From contig NZ_JBDSQX010000155.1 in NCBI RefSeq assembly GCF_039929605.1, forward strand, positions 20,821-84,820: DNA of 64,000 nt, in the 5' to 3' direction. Source of the DNA: Pelomonas sp039929605. Lineage in GTDB: Bacteria; Pseudomonadota; Gammaproteobacteria; Burkholderiales; Burkholderiaceae_C. How positions within the stretch are numbered: position 1 is the first letter of the stretch; the number at the start of each line of letters is the position of its first letter. Shown here piece by piece: positions 32,330 through 40,657 of the stretch. Both the position numbers and the translations under genes were made by a program. The notes below the pieces were generated by a model. The model was given only the letters and a program-made list of their open reading frames with translations, ran no database searches and was not told the origin of the DNA.

Positions 32330-34084
32330 ATGACCGCCGTTCTTGCTGAAGTCCCCCAAGTGACATCCCGCGCCAAGCCCTGGCTGGCCAGCTATCCGGC
32401 CGGTGTGCCGGCGCAGATCGACACGGGCGCCTACCGCTCGCTGGTGGACCTGCTCAACGAAGCCTTCCGCACCCATGCCCGGCGCGACGCGGCCATCTGC
32501 ATGGGCCAGCGCATGCGCTTCGACGAGATGGACCAGCTCTCGACGCAGCTCGGCGCCTGGCTGCAGGCGCAGGGGCTGAAACCGGGCGACCGCGTCGCCA
32601 TCATGATGCCCAACCTGCTGCAGTACGGCGTGGCCATTGCGGCCATCCTGCGCGCGGGCTTCGTCGTCGTGAACGTGAACCCGCTGTACACGCCGCGCGA
32701 GCTGGAGCACCAGCTCAAGGACTCCGGCGCGCGCGCCATCATCGTGCTGGAGAACTTCGCGCACACGCTGGCGGAGGTCATCGACGCGACCGACGTGCAC
32801 CACGTCATCCTTGCGTCCATGGGCGACCTGCTGAACTGGTGGAAGGGCCCGCTGATCAACTTCGCCGTGCGCCACCTAAAGAAGATGGTGCCGGAGTTCC
32901 GCCTGCAGCTGATGACCAAGGGCGGCGAAGGCCGCACCGTCGTGCGTTTCAACGAGGCGTTGAGCCACGGCGACCGCCTGCACCTGAAGAAGCCCGAGCT
33001 GGGCCCGGAAGACGTCGCCTTCCTGCAGTACACCGGCGGCACGACCGGCGTGTCCAAGGGCGCCACGCTGCTGCACCGGAACATCGTCGCCAACATCCTG
33101 CAGGTCGAGACCTGGTTCCAGCCGATGCTGGCCAAGGTGCCTGGCTATCACGACGGCAACGTGCAGTTCACCAACGTCTGCGCGCTGCCGCTGTATCACA
33201 TCTACGCGCTGACGGCCTGCTTCATGCTCGGCGCGCGCATGGGCCACCTCAACGTGCTGGTGCCCAACCCGCGCGACATCCCCGGCTTCATCGAGACGCT
33301 GCGCGGCCACAAGATCCACATCTTCCCGGCCGTCAACACGCTGTTCAATGCATTGGCCGCCGAGCCGGGCTTCTCACGGCTGGACTTCTCCGAGCTCGTC
33401 ATCTCCAACGGTGGCGGCATGGCCGTGCAGCAGGCCACGGCCGAGAAGTGGCTCAAGGTCACAGGTTGCCCGGTGGTAGAGGGCTACGGCCTGTCCGAGA
33501 CCGCACCGGCTGCCACCATCAACCCGCTGGACCTGCGCGTCTTCAACGGCAGCATCGGCCTGCCCATCCCGTCCACCGAGATCACCATCCGCGATGACGA
33601 CGGGCAAGACCTGCCCCTGGGCGAGCGCGGCGAGATCTGCATCCGCGGCCCGCAGGTCATGGCCGGCTACTGGAAGCGCCCCGACGAGACCGCCAACGTG
33701 ATGTGCGCCGACGGCTTCTTCAAGAGCGGTGACATCGGCATCATGGACGAGCGCGGCTACGTGCGCATCGTCGACCGCAAGAAGGACATGATCCTGGTCA
33801 GCGGCTTCAACGTCTACCCGACCGAGATCGAGCAGGTCGTCAACATGCTCCCGGGCGTGCTGGAGTGCGCCGCCATCGGTGTACCGGACGCCAAGTCCGG
33901 CGAGGCGGTCAAGCTGTTCGTCGTCAAGAACGACCCGGCGCTCGCCGAGGAAGACCTGGCCAGCTACTGCGCCCAGCAGATGACGGCCTACAAGCGGCCC
34001 AAGTTCATCGAGTTCCGCGACGAACTGCCCAAGAGCAACGTCGGCAAGATCCTGCGCCGCGAGCTGCGCACGCCGACCACCTGA
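32330..34084 (+). CDS. fadD: Long-chain fatty-acid-CoA ligase FadD
   Basis: A 584-residue adenylate-forming enzyme that activates fatty acids to acyl-CoA with ATP. Motifs in order: QYTGGTTGVSKGATL (P-loop-like ATP site) near residue 235, VEGYGLSETAP (A5) near 383, FKSGDIGIMDERGYVRIVDR (A7/A8) near 465 and a C-terminal KSNVGKILRREL with the catalytic Lys. The linker ALPLYHIYAL is typical of FadD. It probably acts at the inner membrane and feeds beta-oxidation. It could serve the icmF-linked short-chain acyl pool, but no beta-oxidation genes are adjacent. Start ATG 32330. Converges on the SGNH-like lipoprotein gene. Confidence 0.95.
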   Translation: MTAVLAEVPQVTSRAKPWLASYPAGVPAQIDTGAYRSLVDLLNEAFRTHARRDAAICMGQRMRFDEMDQLSTQLGAWLQAQGLKPGDRVAIMMPNLLQYGVAIAAILRAGFVVVNVNPLYTPRELEHQLKDSGARAIIVLENFAHTLAEVIDATDVHHVILASMGDLLNWWKGPLINFAVRHLKKMVPEFRLQLMTKGGEGRTVVRFNEALSHGDRLHLKKPELGPEDVAFLQYTGGTTGVSKGATLLHRNIVANILQVETWFQPMLAKVPGYHDGNVQFTNVCALPLYHIYALTACFMLGARMGHLNVLVPNPRDIPGFIETLRGHKIHIFPAVNTLFNALAAEPGFSRLDFSELVISNGGGMAVQQATAEKWLKVTGCPVVEGYGLSETAPAATINPLDLRVFNGSIGLPIPSTEITIRDDDGQDLPLGERGEICIRGPQVMAGYWKRPDETANVMCADGFFKSGDIGIMDERGYVRIVDRKKDMILVSGFNVYPTEIEQVVNMLPGVLECAAIGVPDAKSGEAVKLFVVKNDPALAEEDLASYCAQQMTAYKRPKFIEFRDELPKSNVGKILRRELRTPTT

Positions 34085-34104
34085 GCAGGCTCTCTAGCCA
34101 GTTG

Positions 34105-34142
34105 GGGACAGAGCTACTCGCTGCGCTCGATCGGTCTGTCCC
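34105..34142. repeat. Inverted repeat between converging genes
   Basis: GGGACAGA (34105-34112) and TCTGTCCC (34135-34142) are exact inverted copies with 22 bases between. The location between fadD and a converging gene suits a shared terminator or a REP-like unit. Confidence 0.45.
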
Positions 34143-34151
34143 GCAAAGCCT

Positions 34152-35108
34152 TTAAAAGGGGTTGTTCTTCGCGCGGGTCAGCGCCAGCACGCCGATGCGC
34201 TGCTGCGCGGTCGGGCCCAGCAGCGTGTCCCCGGCCCACAGCCAGGTTGGCGTCGCGTCAGCCTTCAGCGTTTCCGTCGTGCAGTCCTGCGGCGCGATCT
34301 CGCTGCGGCAGGCCGCCTGCGTCACGTCGGAGTAGCCGAAGGCGCCGGGGAAGCGGGCGATCTGCTGGATGGTTTCGTCCACCAGCACCAGGCCGATCAG
34401 GCGGCCGTCGTTGATCAGGTTCAGGCGCATCGAGATATTGAAGGCCGCGCTGAGTTGGTCCAGGAACGCGGCGCGGTCGATGTCGGTCTGCTGCTCCCTC
34501 TCCTTCCAGCCGAAGGGCGTCAGGCCCACGTCGGGGATGGTGGCCACCAGCACGCGGCCGTTGGCATTGGCGATGCGGTTGGCCTGCTCGGCCAGCAGCT
34601 TGCCGCGCGCCTTGGCTTCATTGATCAGCGAATCCTTGCTGACCGCCGGGAACTGGCGGTAAAGCTCCAGGATGTCGTTCACGCCGACCATCATGCTCAC
34701 CAGGTCCTTGGGACCGAAGCGGTCGTTGGACAGATGCTGGTCGATCTTGTCGCGCACGTCGGCCACCTTGACGCCGGCGGCGGCGTACATGATGCCCTGG
34801 GGCAGCACGACGAAATCGGTGTTGCACTGGGAGAAGACGAAGTTGAAGCCGCTGGCCAGCACCTGCGTCCAGACCGGGTTGGCCCGGCACTCGATCTGCC
34901 GCGTGTCGGGGTTGAGCCCGTTGATCGTGTACTTCTTGCCACTCTGCAGGATGGCGCCGCTTTCGTCGCCGAAGGCAATGAGGCGCGTCGGTGCGAAGGG
35001 CTCGATTTGCGAGGTGCCGCCGCCGCCGCAGCCGGCGATCAGGGCCGCAGCCGCCAGCGCGGTCAGGGCCAGGCCGCGCTTGAATTTCAGGGAGACAACT
35101 CGGTGCAT
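34152..35108 (-). CDS. SGNH/GDSL-hydrolase-like lipoprotein with altered catalytic blocks
   Basis: A 318-residue exported protein. The lipobox ALIAGCGGG gives a lipidated cysteine near residue 24. Block I reads LIAFGDESGAIL, i.e. GDES where active enzymes have GDSL. Block III is intact (MVGVNDIL, the G-x-N-D). At the expected block V (DxxH) the sequence is WAGDTLLGPTAQQ, so the catalytic histidine is missing. A Cys-rich segment (IECRANPVWTQVL, FSQCNTDF) may form disulphides. It resembles the autotransporter-passenger and PHB-esterase-like SGNH relatives of Burkholderiales. Whether a displaced Ser and His can still form a triad is open. Start ATG 35108; the longer frame is rejected. Confidence 0.8.
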   Translation of the reverse strand: MHRVVSLKFKRGLALTALAAAALIAGCGGGGTSQIEPFAPTRLIAFGDESGAILQSGKKYTINGLNPDTRQIECRANPVWTQVLASGFNFVFSQCNTDFVVLPQGIMYAAAGVKVADVRDKIDQHLSNDRFGPKDLVSMMVGVNDILELYRQFPAVSKDSLINEAKARGKLLAEQANRIANANGRVLVATIPDVGLTPFGWKEREQQTDIDRAAFLDQLSAAFNISMRLNLINDGRLIGLVLVDETIQQIARFPGAFGYSDVTQAACRSEIAPQDCTTETLKADATPTWLWAGDTLLGPTAQQRIGVLALTRAKNNPF

Positions 35109-35137
35109 GACGATCAATTCAGGGCAGGAACAAAACT

Positions 35138-36133
35138 TCAATCGGTGAAAGCGGCCGCAGCTCGGCTGAGCCGGTCGCGTACGCCATCCCAGGCGGAATC
35201 GCGCGGAGGCGACTCGACCCAGATCTCCCGGGCGCCGGCTGTGTCCAGCGCCCGCAACACAGCAAACAACTCGTGGGCTACCGCCGCCGCGTTGGCCGGC
35301 TGGGCTCGCCATTCACAGGCCAACCCGGCCGGCGGCTGGGCGCGTGAATATACCGCCACCCCTTCGAGGCCCCCGCTGGCGGCCGCCGTAGCCAGACGTA
35401 AAGAAAGCCCGGCAGCGTCCAGCAGGCGCAGGCGCGCACTCGGCGCATAGTGCGCAGCCAGCGTGCCCGAGGCCTTGGGCGCATCGATATCGGGCTCGGC
35501 GAGCGGCTCGCCCAAGGCGGCCTCGATGCTTGCCCGGCTCAACAGGCCGGGGCGCAGCAGCGCGGGTCGCTCGCGGCTGCAGTCGACGATGCTGGACTCG
35601 ATGCCCACCTCGCAGGCGCCGCCGTCCAGCACCATCAGCTCGGGCCCGAATTCCTCGACGACATGGCGGGCCAGCGTCGGGCTGACGCGGCCGAAGCGGT
35701 TGGCGCTGGGCGCGGCCACGCCGTTGACGCCCAGCTCGCGAGCCGCCGCCAGCACGGCGCGGGCGACCGGGTGAGCCGGCGCACGCAGCGCGATGGTGGC
35801 GTGCCCGCCCGCCGCGCTGGCGGCGACGCCGGGCTGGCGCGGCACGATGACGGTCAGCGGGCCGGGCCAGAAGGCGTCCATCAAGCGGCGCGCCGTGGCG
35901 GGCAGGTGATCGGCGAACAGCTCGGCCCCGGCCGCGTCGAGCACGTGGACGATCAGCGGGTGATCGCTCGGCCGGCCCTTGGCGGCAAAGATCTTGGCCA
36001 CGGCGGCGTCGCTGTCCGCGCGCGCCGCGAGGCCATAGACCGTCTCAGTGGGCAGGCCCAGCAGCTCGCCGTCCGCCAGGCGCCGCGCGGCGGCCTGGAT
36101 GGCGTCAGGGTCGTTGCCGGGGAAGAGCAACAT
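35138..36133 (-). CDS. sua5: Threonylcarbamoyl-AMP synthase, Sua5 type
   Basis: A 331-residue enzyme that makes threonylcarbamoyl-AMP from Thr, bicarbonate and ATP for the t6A37 modification of tRNA. The YrdC domain is unmistakable: GLPTETVYGLAARADSDAAV, AKIFAAKGRPSDHPLIVHV, then APSANRFGRVSPT and GIESSIVDC. The C-terminal 100 residues are the additional Sua5 domain. This full-length Sua5 form is less common than the short TsaC in proteobacteria. Its ATG (36133) overlaps the purK stop by one base (TGATG on the minus strand), so the two are translationally coupled and form a purE-purK-sua5 operon. Confidence 0.95.
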   Translation of the reverse strand: MLLFPGNDPDAIQAAARRLADGELLGLPTETVYGLAARADSDAAVAKIFAAKGRPSDHPLIVHVLDAAGAELFADHLPATARRLMDAFWPGPLTVIVPRQPGVAASAAGGHATIALRAPAHPVARAVLAAARELGVNGVAAPSANRFGRVSPTLARHVVEEFGPELMVLDGGACEVGIESSIVDCSRERPALLRPGLLSRASIEAALGEPLAEPDIDAPKASGTLAAHYAPSARLRLLDAAGLSLRLATAAASGGLEGVAVYSRAQPPAGLACEWRAQPANAAAVAHELFAVLRALDTAGAREIWVESPPRDSAWDGVRDRLSRAAAAFTD

Positions 36134-37296
36134 CAGAAGTCTGTGGGTAGACCCAGGATGACGGCGGCCTGCACGGCCACGTCGTGCGCTGCGGCTGGCG
36201 TCTCGGCCGTGATGTTCAGGTGGCCCATCTTGCGGCCATGGCGCGCCTCGGCCTTGCCGTAGAGGTGCAGGTGCGTGCCCGGCAGCGCCAGCACGCGGTC
36301 CCAGGCCGGCGGCGTGGGGCCACCGTCCACGTTGAACCACAGGTCGCCCAGCAGGTTCAGCATGACCGAGGCCGAATGCTGGCGCGGCACCGGCAGCGGC
36401 AGGCCGGCCAGCGCCCTCACCTGCAGCTCGAACTGCGAGACGTCGGCGCCGTTCATCGTCCAGTGGCCGGAGTTGTGCGGGCGCGGCGCCATCTCGTTGA
36501 CGACGAGGCGGCCGTCTTCCAGCCAGAAAAACTCCACGCACAGCACACCGACGTAATTCAGCGTCTGGGCCACCTGGCGGGCGGCGCCAATGGCCAGCTT
36601 GGCCACCTCGGCGGGTACGTCCGGCGCGGGCACCTCGGTGACTGCCAGAATGCCGCCGCGGTGCAAATTCTGCTGCACGGGGAAGTTGACGAGCTGCCCG
36701 TCCGCACCGCGCGCGACCAGCACGCTCAGCTCGATCTTCAACGGCAGCAGTTGCTCCAGCACGCAGGGCACGCGCTTCAGCCCTTGCCAAGCGTCTGCCA
36801 GCTCGGCGGCGGTGGACACGCGCACCTGGCCCTTGCCGTCATAGCCCATGCGCAAGGTCTTCAGGATGCCGGGCAGCAGCGCCGGATCTATGGCGGCGAG
36901 TTCGATGTCGTTGGTAATGACGGCGTGCGGCGCACAAGGGACGCCTGCGGCTTCGAAATGCGCCTTCTCGATGGCCCGGTCCTGGCAGACGGCGACCGAC
37001 GCCGCTGCCGGCGCGACGACGCGCATGCCGGCCAGCGTCTCCAGCGCCAAGGCCGGCACATTCTCGAACTCGGTCGTGATGGCGTCGCAGTCGCGCGCCA
37101 GCTGGGCCAGGCCGAAGGAATCGAGGTAGTCGGCCTTCACATGCTTCTCGGCCACCGAACCGGCCGGGCTGATCGCGTCTGGGTCCAGCACGATGCAGCG
37201 GTAGCCTAGGGCCTGGGCGGCGTGAACAAACATGCGGCCCAATTGGCCGCCGCCGAGAACGCCCAGAGTGGCGACCCCGGGAAGAAGCGCGCTCAA
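36133..37296 (-). CDS. purK: N5-carboxyaminoimidazole ribonucleotide synthase
   Basis: A 387-residue ATP-grasp enzyme of purine synthesis that carboxylates AIR with ATP and bicarbonate. It opens with TLGVLGGGQLGRMF, the PurK signature, followed by EFENVPALALETLAGM, the ATP-grasp lysine loop (GILKTLRMGYDGKGQVRV) and VNEMAPRPHNSGHW in the catalytic core. The start is TTG 37296, which overlaps the purE stop as TTGA; no in-frame ATG suits the conserved N-terminus. It is second in the purE-purK-sua5 operon and supplies the substrate of PurE. Confidence 0.96.
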   Translation of the reverse strand: MSALLPGVATLGVLGGGQLGRMFVHAAQALGYRCIVLDPDAISPAGSVAEKHVKADYLDSFGLAQLARDCDAITTEFENVPALALETLAGMRVVAPAAASVAVCQDRAIEKAHFEAAGVPCAPHAVITNDIELAAIDPALLPGILKTLRMGYDGKGQVRVSTAAELADAWQGLKRVPCVLEQLLPLKIELSVLVARGADGQLVNFPVQQNLHRGGILAVTEVPAPDVPAEVAKLAIGAARQVAQTLNYVGVLCVEFFWLEDGRLVVNEMAPRPHNSGHWTMNGADVSQFELQVRALAGLPLPVPRQHSASVMLNLLGDLWFNVDGGPTPPAWDRVLALPGTHLHLYGKAEARHGRKMGHLNITAETPAAAHDVAVQAAVILGLPTDF

Positions 37297-37805
37297 CGCA
37301 GGTCCTCGGTCATCGCCTGCGCCACGGCCGTCTGGCGGGCACGGAAGGCGTCTAGCTTCTCCAGCAACGCCGCATCGCCCGTCGCCAGCATCGCCACCGC
37401 GAACAAGGCCGCGTTGGCCGCGCCGGCATTGCCAATGGCGAATGTCGCGACCGGGATGCCCTTGGGCATTTGCACGATGGAGTGGAGCGAGTCGACGCCC
37501 TGTAGGTGCCGGCTGGCCACCGGCACGCCCAGCACGGGCACCGTTGTCTTGGCGGCCAGCATGCCCGGCAGATGGGCCGCGCCGCCGGCGCCGGCGATGA
37601 CGGCCTTCAGGCCCCGGCCGGCCGCCGCTTCGGCATACGCGAACATCTCGTCCGGCATGCGGTGGGCCGATACGACCCGCGCTTCAAAGGCGATGCCGAA
37701 CTCGGTCAGAATCTCGGCGGCTAGCTTCATCGTTTCCCAGTCACTGCTGGAGCCCATGACGATGCCGATGACGGCATCCGGGTTCAAAGGGGCTGACGTG
37801 GACAA
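37293..37805 (-). CDS. purE: N5-carboxyaminoimidazole ribonucleotide mutase
   Basis: A 170-residue class I PurE that moves the carboxyl group of N5-CAIR to give CAIR. Motifs: IVMGSSSDWETMKLA near residue 16, VVSAHRMPDEMF near 43, AGAGGAAHLPGMLAAKT near 72 and VQMPKGIPVATFAIGNAGAA near 110. It starts at TTG 37805 with GGAG 7 bases upstream (no in-frame ATG or GTG fits the conserved start), and its stop overlaps the purK start. It is the promoter-proximal gene of the operon. The divergent ybbN gene starts 82 bp away, so the operon promoter lies in that gap. Confidence 0.96.
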   Translation of the reverse strand: MSTSAPLNPDAVIGIVMGSSSDWETMKLAAEILTEFGIAFEARVVSAHRMPDEMFAYAEAAAGRGLKAVIAGAGGAAHLPGMLAAKTTVPVLGVPVASRHLQGVDSLHSIVQMPKGIPVATFAIGNAGAANAALFAVAMLATGDAALLEKLDAFRARQTAVAQAMTEDLR

Positions 37806-37887
37806 AGCGCGCTCCGAGGCTCAGGAAAGCCTTGAATTGTAGAAGCCGAGGCTCAACCTCCCGCTCGGGCCCAATCTCCTGTCCGCC

Positions 37888-38838
37888 ATGATCGACATCA
37901 ATCTCCAGAACTTCCAAGCCGAACTCATCAATGCCTCCCAGACCCAGCCCGTGCTGCTGGACATCTGGGCGCCCTGGTGCGGCCCCTGCCGCACGCTCGG
38001 CCCCATCCTGGAGAAGCTGGAGACGGCCTACGCCGGCCGCTTCGCGTTGGCCAAGCTGAACAGCGACGAGGTGCCCGAGATCGCCACGCAGCTCAGCGAG
38101 ATGTTCGGCGTGCGCTCCATTCCCTTTTGCGTGATGTTCGTGGGCGGGCAGCCGGTGGACGGCTTCGTCGGCGCCATTCCCGAGGCCCAGATCCGCGAGT
38201 TCCTGGACAAGCATGTGCCGCCCGGCGAGGAACTGGCAGCCGAGGAGGACGTTGGCAGCGCTGACGACCTGATGGCCGAGGGGGACCTCGAAGCGGCTTT
38301 GACGAAGCTCGCCCATGCCGTCGAGGCCGACCCATCCAACGACACGGCTCGCTTCGACTACGTGAAGGCACTGCTGGAGCTGGGTCTCGTGGCCGAAGCC
38401 CGCGAGGCCTTCGCGCCTGTCGCCGCCAAGGCGGCCGACACGCTGGTGCCCTCGCCGCGCCTTGCCGCGCTGGCCAGTTGGCTGACCGCCTGCGAGGCCG
38501 CAGCCTCGGCGGACCCGGCCGCGCTGCAAGCCGCCATCGTCGCCAACAAGCGCGACTTCGAATCCCGCTTTGCGCTGGCCCAAAGCCATCTGGCAGGGCA
38601 GCGCTTCGCCGAGGCGATGGACGAACTGCTGGAAATCATCATGCGCGACAAGGCCTGGAACGGCGAGGCTGCGCGCAAGACCTACGTCGCCATCCTGGAA
38701 CTGCTCGCCAAGCCGGCGCCCAAGCCAGCCGCCGAGGCCAAGGGCGGCGCGCTGGAACTCACCGGCAAGGCGACCGTCGTGCAGAGCGACCCGTTGATCG
38801 ACCAGTACCGGCGCAAGTTGTCGATGGCGTTGTTCTAG
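37888..38838 (+). CDS. ybbN: Thioredoxin-like co-chaperone CnoX/YbbN
   Basis: A 316-residue protein with an N-terminal thioredoxin fold (residues 1-105) and a C-terminal TPR-like helical domain. The active site is IWAPWCGPCR (C31, C34): unlike E. coli YbbN, whose site lost a cysteine, this copy has the complete CGPC pair, so it could be a true redox enzyme as in Caulobacter CnoX. After residue 130 come helix pairs rich in Ala and Glu (DDLMAEGDLEAALTKLAHAV). CnoX/YbbN protects clients from over-oxidation and passes them to GroEL and DnaK. Start ATG 37888. A strong bidirectional terminator follows at 38848. Confidence 0.94.
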   Translation: MIDINLQNFQAELINASQTQPVLLDIWAPWCGPCRTLGPILEKLETAYAGRFALAKLNSDEVPEIATQLSEMFGVRSIPFCVMFVGGQPVDGFVGAIPEAQIREFLDKHVPPGEELAAEEDVGSADDLMAEGDLEAALTKLAHAVEADPSNDTARFDYVKALLELGLVAEAREAFAPVAAKAADTLVPSPRLAALASWLTACEAAASADPAALQAAIVANKRDFESRFALAQSHLAGQRFAEAMDELLEIIMRDKAWNGEAARKTYVAILELLAKPAPKPAAEAKGGALELTGKATVVQSDPLIDQYRRKLSMALF

Positions 38839-38847
38839 GAGCCTATC

Positions 38848-38881
38848 GGGCGTTGGGTCGGATGCGACTGACCCAACGCCC
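38848..38881. terminator. Bidirectional terminator between ybbN and the kinase gene
   Basis: GGGCGTTGGGTC (38848-38859) and GACCCAACGCCC (38870-38881) form a perfect 12-bp stem with a 10-base loop. It lies 10 bases from the ybbN stop and 9 bases from the stop of the converging kinase gene. Confidence 0.75.
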
Positions 38882-38889
38882 ATCGTCGC

Positions 38890-40584
38890 TTAAGGCACGC
38901 CACCCTGGCTGTTCCGCAGCTCCCGCAGCTTCACGCACTCGGCATCGTTGCGGAACTGCGATTTCTCGCACTGCCGATCGATACACCAGGCGCGGGCCAG
39001 CAGTATGCGGCGACCGCAGGCTTCGCCGGGCGTGCGGGGTTCTGGCGCGACGGCGGCTGGGGAAGGCGTGACCTGTGCGGGCGTGGCGGTTGCCGAGGCC
39101 GCCGGCTCGGGAGCGGCGAACACGGGGCTGCGCGGCATGGGGCGGAAGTCGCCGGCCTTCTCGGTGACGATGGGCTTGAGGGCGCCGCCGTCGCGGCGCG
39201 TCAGGGCAGGCGCGGAGGCTGCGGCTGGCACCGGGCGCGTGGTCGGGGGCACGGCTTTAGGCAGCAGGGCCGATGCCGCTGGCACCGGGGCCGAGGCAGC
39301 TTCGACCACCACCGGCGCGCTTGCGGGTGCCGCGGCAGCAGATGCGGGCACGGCAGGCGCCGACGCAGACGGGGCGGCCGAGGCAACCATCGACACCGGC
39401 GGCGGTGCGTGCTTGGCCACGTTGTCGCGCAGTTGCGCCACAAAGAGGCCCAGCAGCACGAGGGCCAGCACGCCAGCAGCGACAAGCACCAGCGGTTTGG
39501 GCCGGCCACGGGCAGCAGCAGAGACAGGCGCAAGGGCCGGCACGAGGGTCGTGTGCAGCATCTCCTCGGGCAAGGCCTGCACGGTGTCGACGAACTCAAT
39601 GTCGAGCGCTTCAGCGGGCTCGGCCGGCGGGGGTGGTGGCGCTGCCCGCGCCGGACGCGCAGGAGCGGCCTGGGCCGGGGGCACACTCGCGCGGCCCGCG
39701 ATGACTTCGCGCCAGGCGGCCACGTTTTGCGGGCGCTGGTGCGGTGGCACACGCAGGCCCCAGTCCATCGCGGCGAGGAAGGCCGGCGAGTAGCCGTCGA
39801 CGGCGAGCGGCGCCAGCTCGTCGCCCATGGCACGCGCGGTGCAGGGAGGCGGCGGGCGGCCGGTCAACAGGTCATGCATGACGGCGGCCAGCGCGTAGAA
39901 ATCGGTCCAGGGACCCTGCTTCAGGCTGGCAGCCTCGGCGTATTGCTCGATGGGCGCAAAGCTGGGCTTGAGGATGGCCGTGAAGACCTGCGTACGGTCG
40001 CCGATGGCCTGGCGGGCGGCGCCGAAGTCCAGCAGGATGGGCGTGCTGCCGTCGGCGGGCAAAAAGATGTTGTCGGGTGCGACATCGCGGTGCCAGACGT
40101 TCTGGGCGTGCAGCGCCTCCAGGCCGCCCAGCACGGCGTCGAAGACGCGCCGCGCCCAGGCCTCCGTCGGCGGTGTGGCCAGCGCGCGACGGGCCTCGCG
40201 GAGGTTCTGGCCAACAAGGCGCGGCATGGCCATGTAGGCGGTGCCGTTGGCCTCCCAGAAACGGTAGACCTTGAGCAACGAGGGGTGGTCGAAGCGGGCC
40301 AGCAGGCGCGCCTCGTTGACGAAGCTGCGGCGACCCAGCTCGAAGGTGTCGCGCATGGACAAGGAGCGTACCGACACCTGCGAGCGCCCGTCGCGCTGCG
40401 CGAACTGGCTGGGCATGTACTCCTTGATCGCGACCTCGCGTTCCAGCGAATGGTCGCGCGCGAGGTAGACGATGCCGAAACCGCCGACGCCCAGGGTGCC
40501 AAGGATTTCAAGCTCGCCAAAGCGGGTGCCCTTGGGCAAGGCCAGCAGGGCGTGGTCGGCGTCGTCGTCGGGAGCGGCGGTCAT
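38890..40584 (-). CDS. Membrane Ser/Thr protein kinase (PknB-like)
   Basis: A 564-residue eukaryotic-like kinase. The N-terminal domain has the Gly-rich loop LGTLGVGGFGIVY, the catalytic K54 (EVAIKEYM), the HRDVAPDN catalytic loop and DFGA magnesium motif. An Ala/Pro-rich linker follows, then one transmembrane helix (about 364-383, VLVAAGVLALVLLGLFVAQL). After it come a long Ala/Pro/Thr-rich periplasmic stalk and a small cysteine-containing domain at the C-terminus (CGRRILLARAWCIDRQC). It has no PASTA repeats. A single-pass kinase with a periplasmic ligand-sensing or wall-facing knob is the likely layout. No phosphatase or FHA gene is adjacent. Start ATG 40584. Confidence 0.9.
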   Translation of the reverse strand: MTAAPDDDADHALLALPKGTRFGELEILGTLGVGGFGIVYLARDHSLEREVAIKEYMPSQFAQRDGRSQVSVRSLSMRDTFELGRRSFVNEARLLARFDHPSLLKVYRFWEANGTAYMAMPRLVGQNLREARRALATPPTEAWARRVFDAVLGGLEALHAQNVWHRDVAPDNIFLPADGSTPILLDFGAARQAIGDRTQVFTAILKPSFAPIEQYAEAASLKQGPWTDFYALAAVMHDLLTGRPPPPCTARAMGDELAPLAVDGYSPAFLAAMDWGLRVPPHQRPQNVAAWREVIAGRASVPPAQAAPARPARAAPPPPPAEPAEALDIEFVDTVQALPEEMLHTTLVPALAPVSAAARGRPKPLVLVAAGVLALVLLGLFVAQLRDNVAKHAPPPVSMVASAAPSASAPAVPASAAAAPASAPVVVEAASAPVPAASALLPKAVPPTTRPVPAAASAPALTRRDGGALKPIVTEKAGDFRPMPRSPVFAAPEPAASATATPAQVTPSPAAVAPEPRTPGEACGRRILLARAWCIDRQCEKSQFRNDAECVKLRELRNSQGGVP

Positions 40585-40657
40585 GGCGCGCGAGAGTACC
40601 GCAGCCTTGGCTGGGCAACAGCCCGAAAACCCGGGCTTACGGTGGCTTCTAGCGCGT

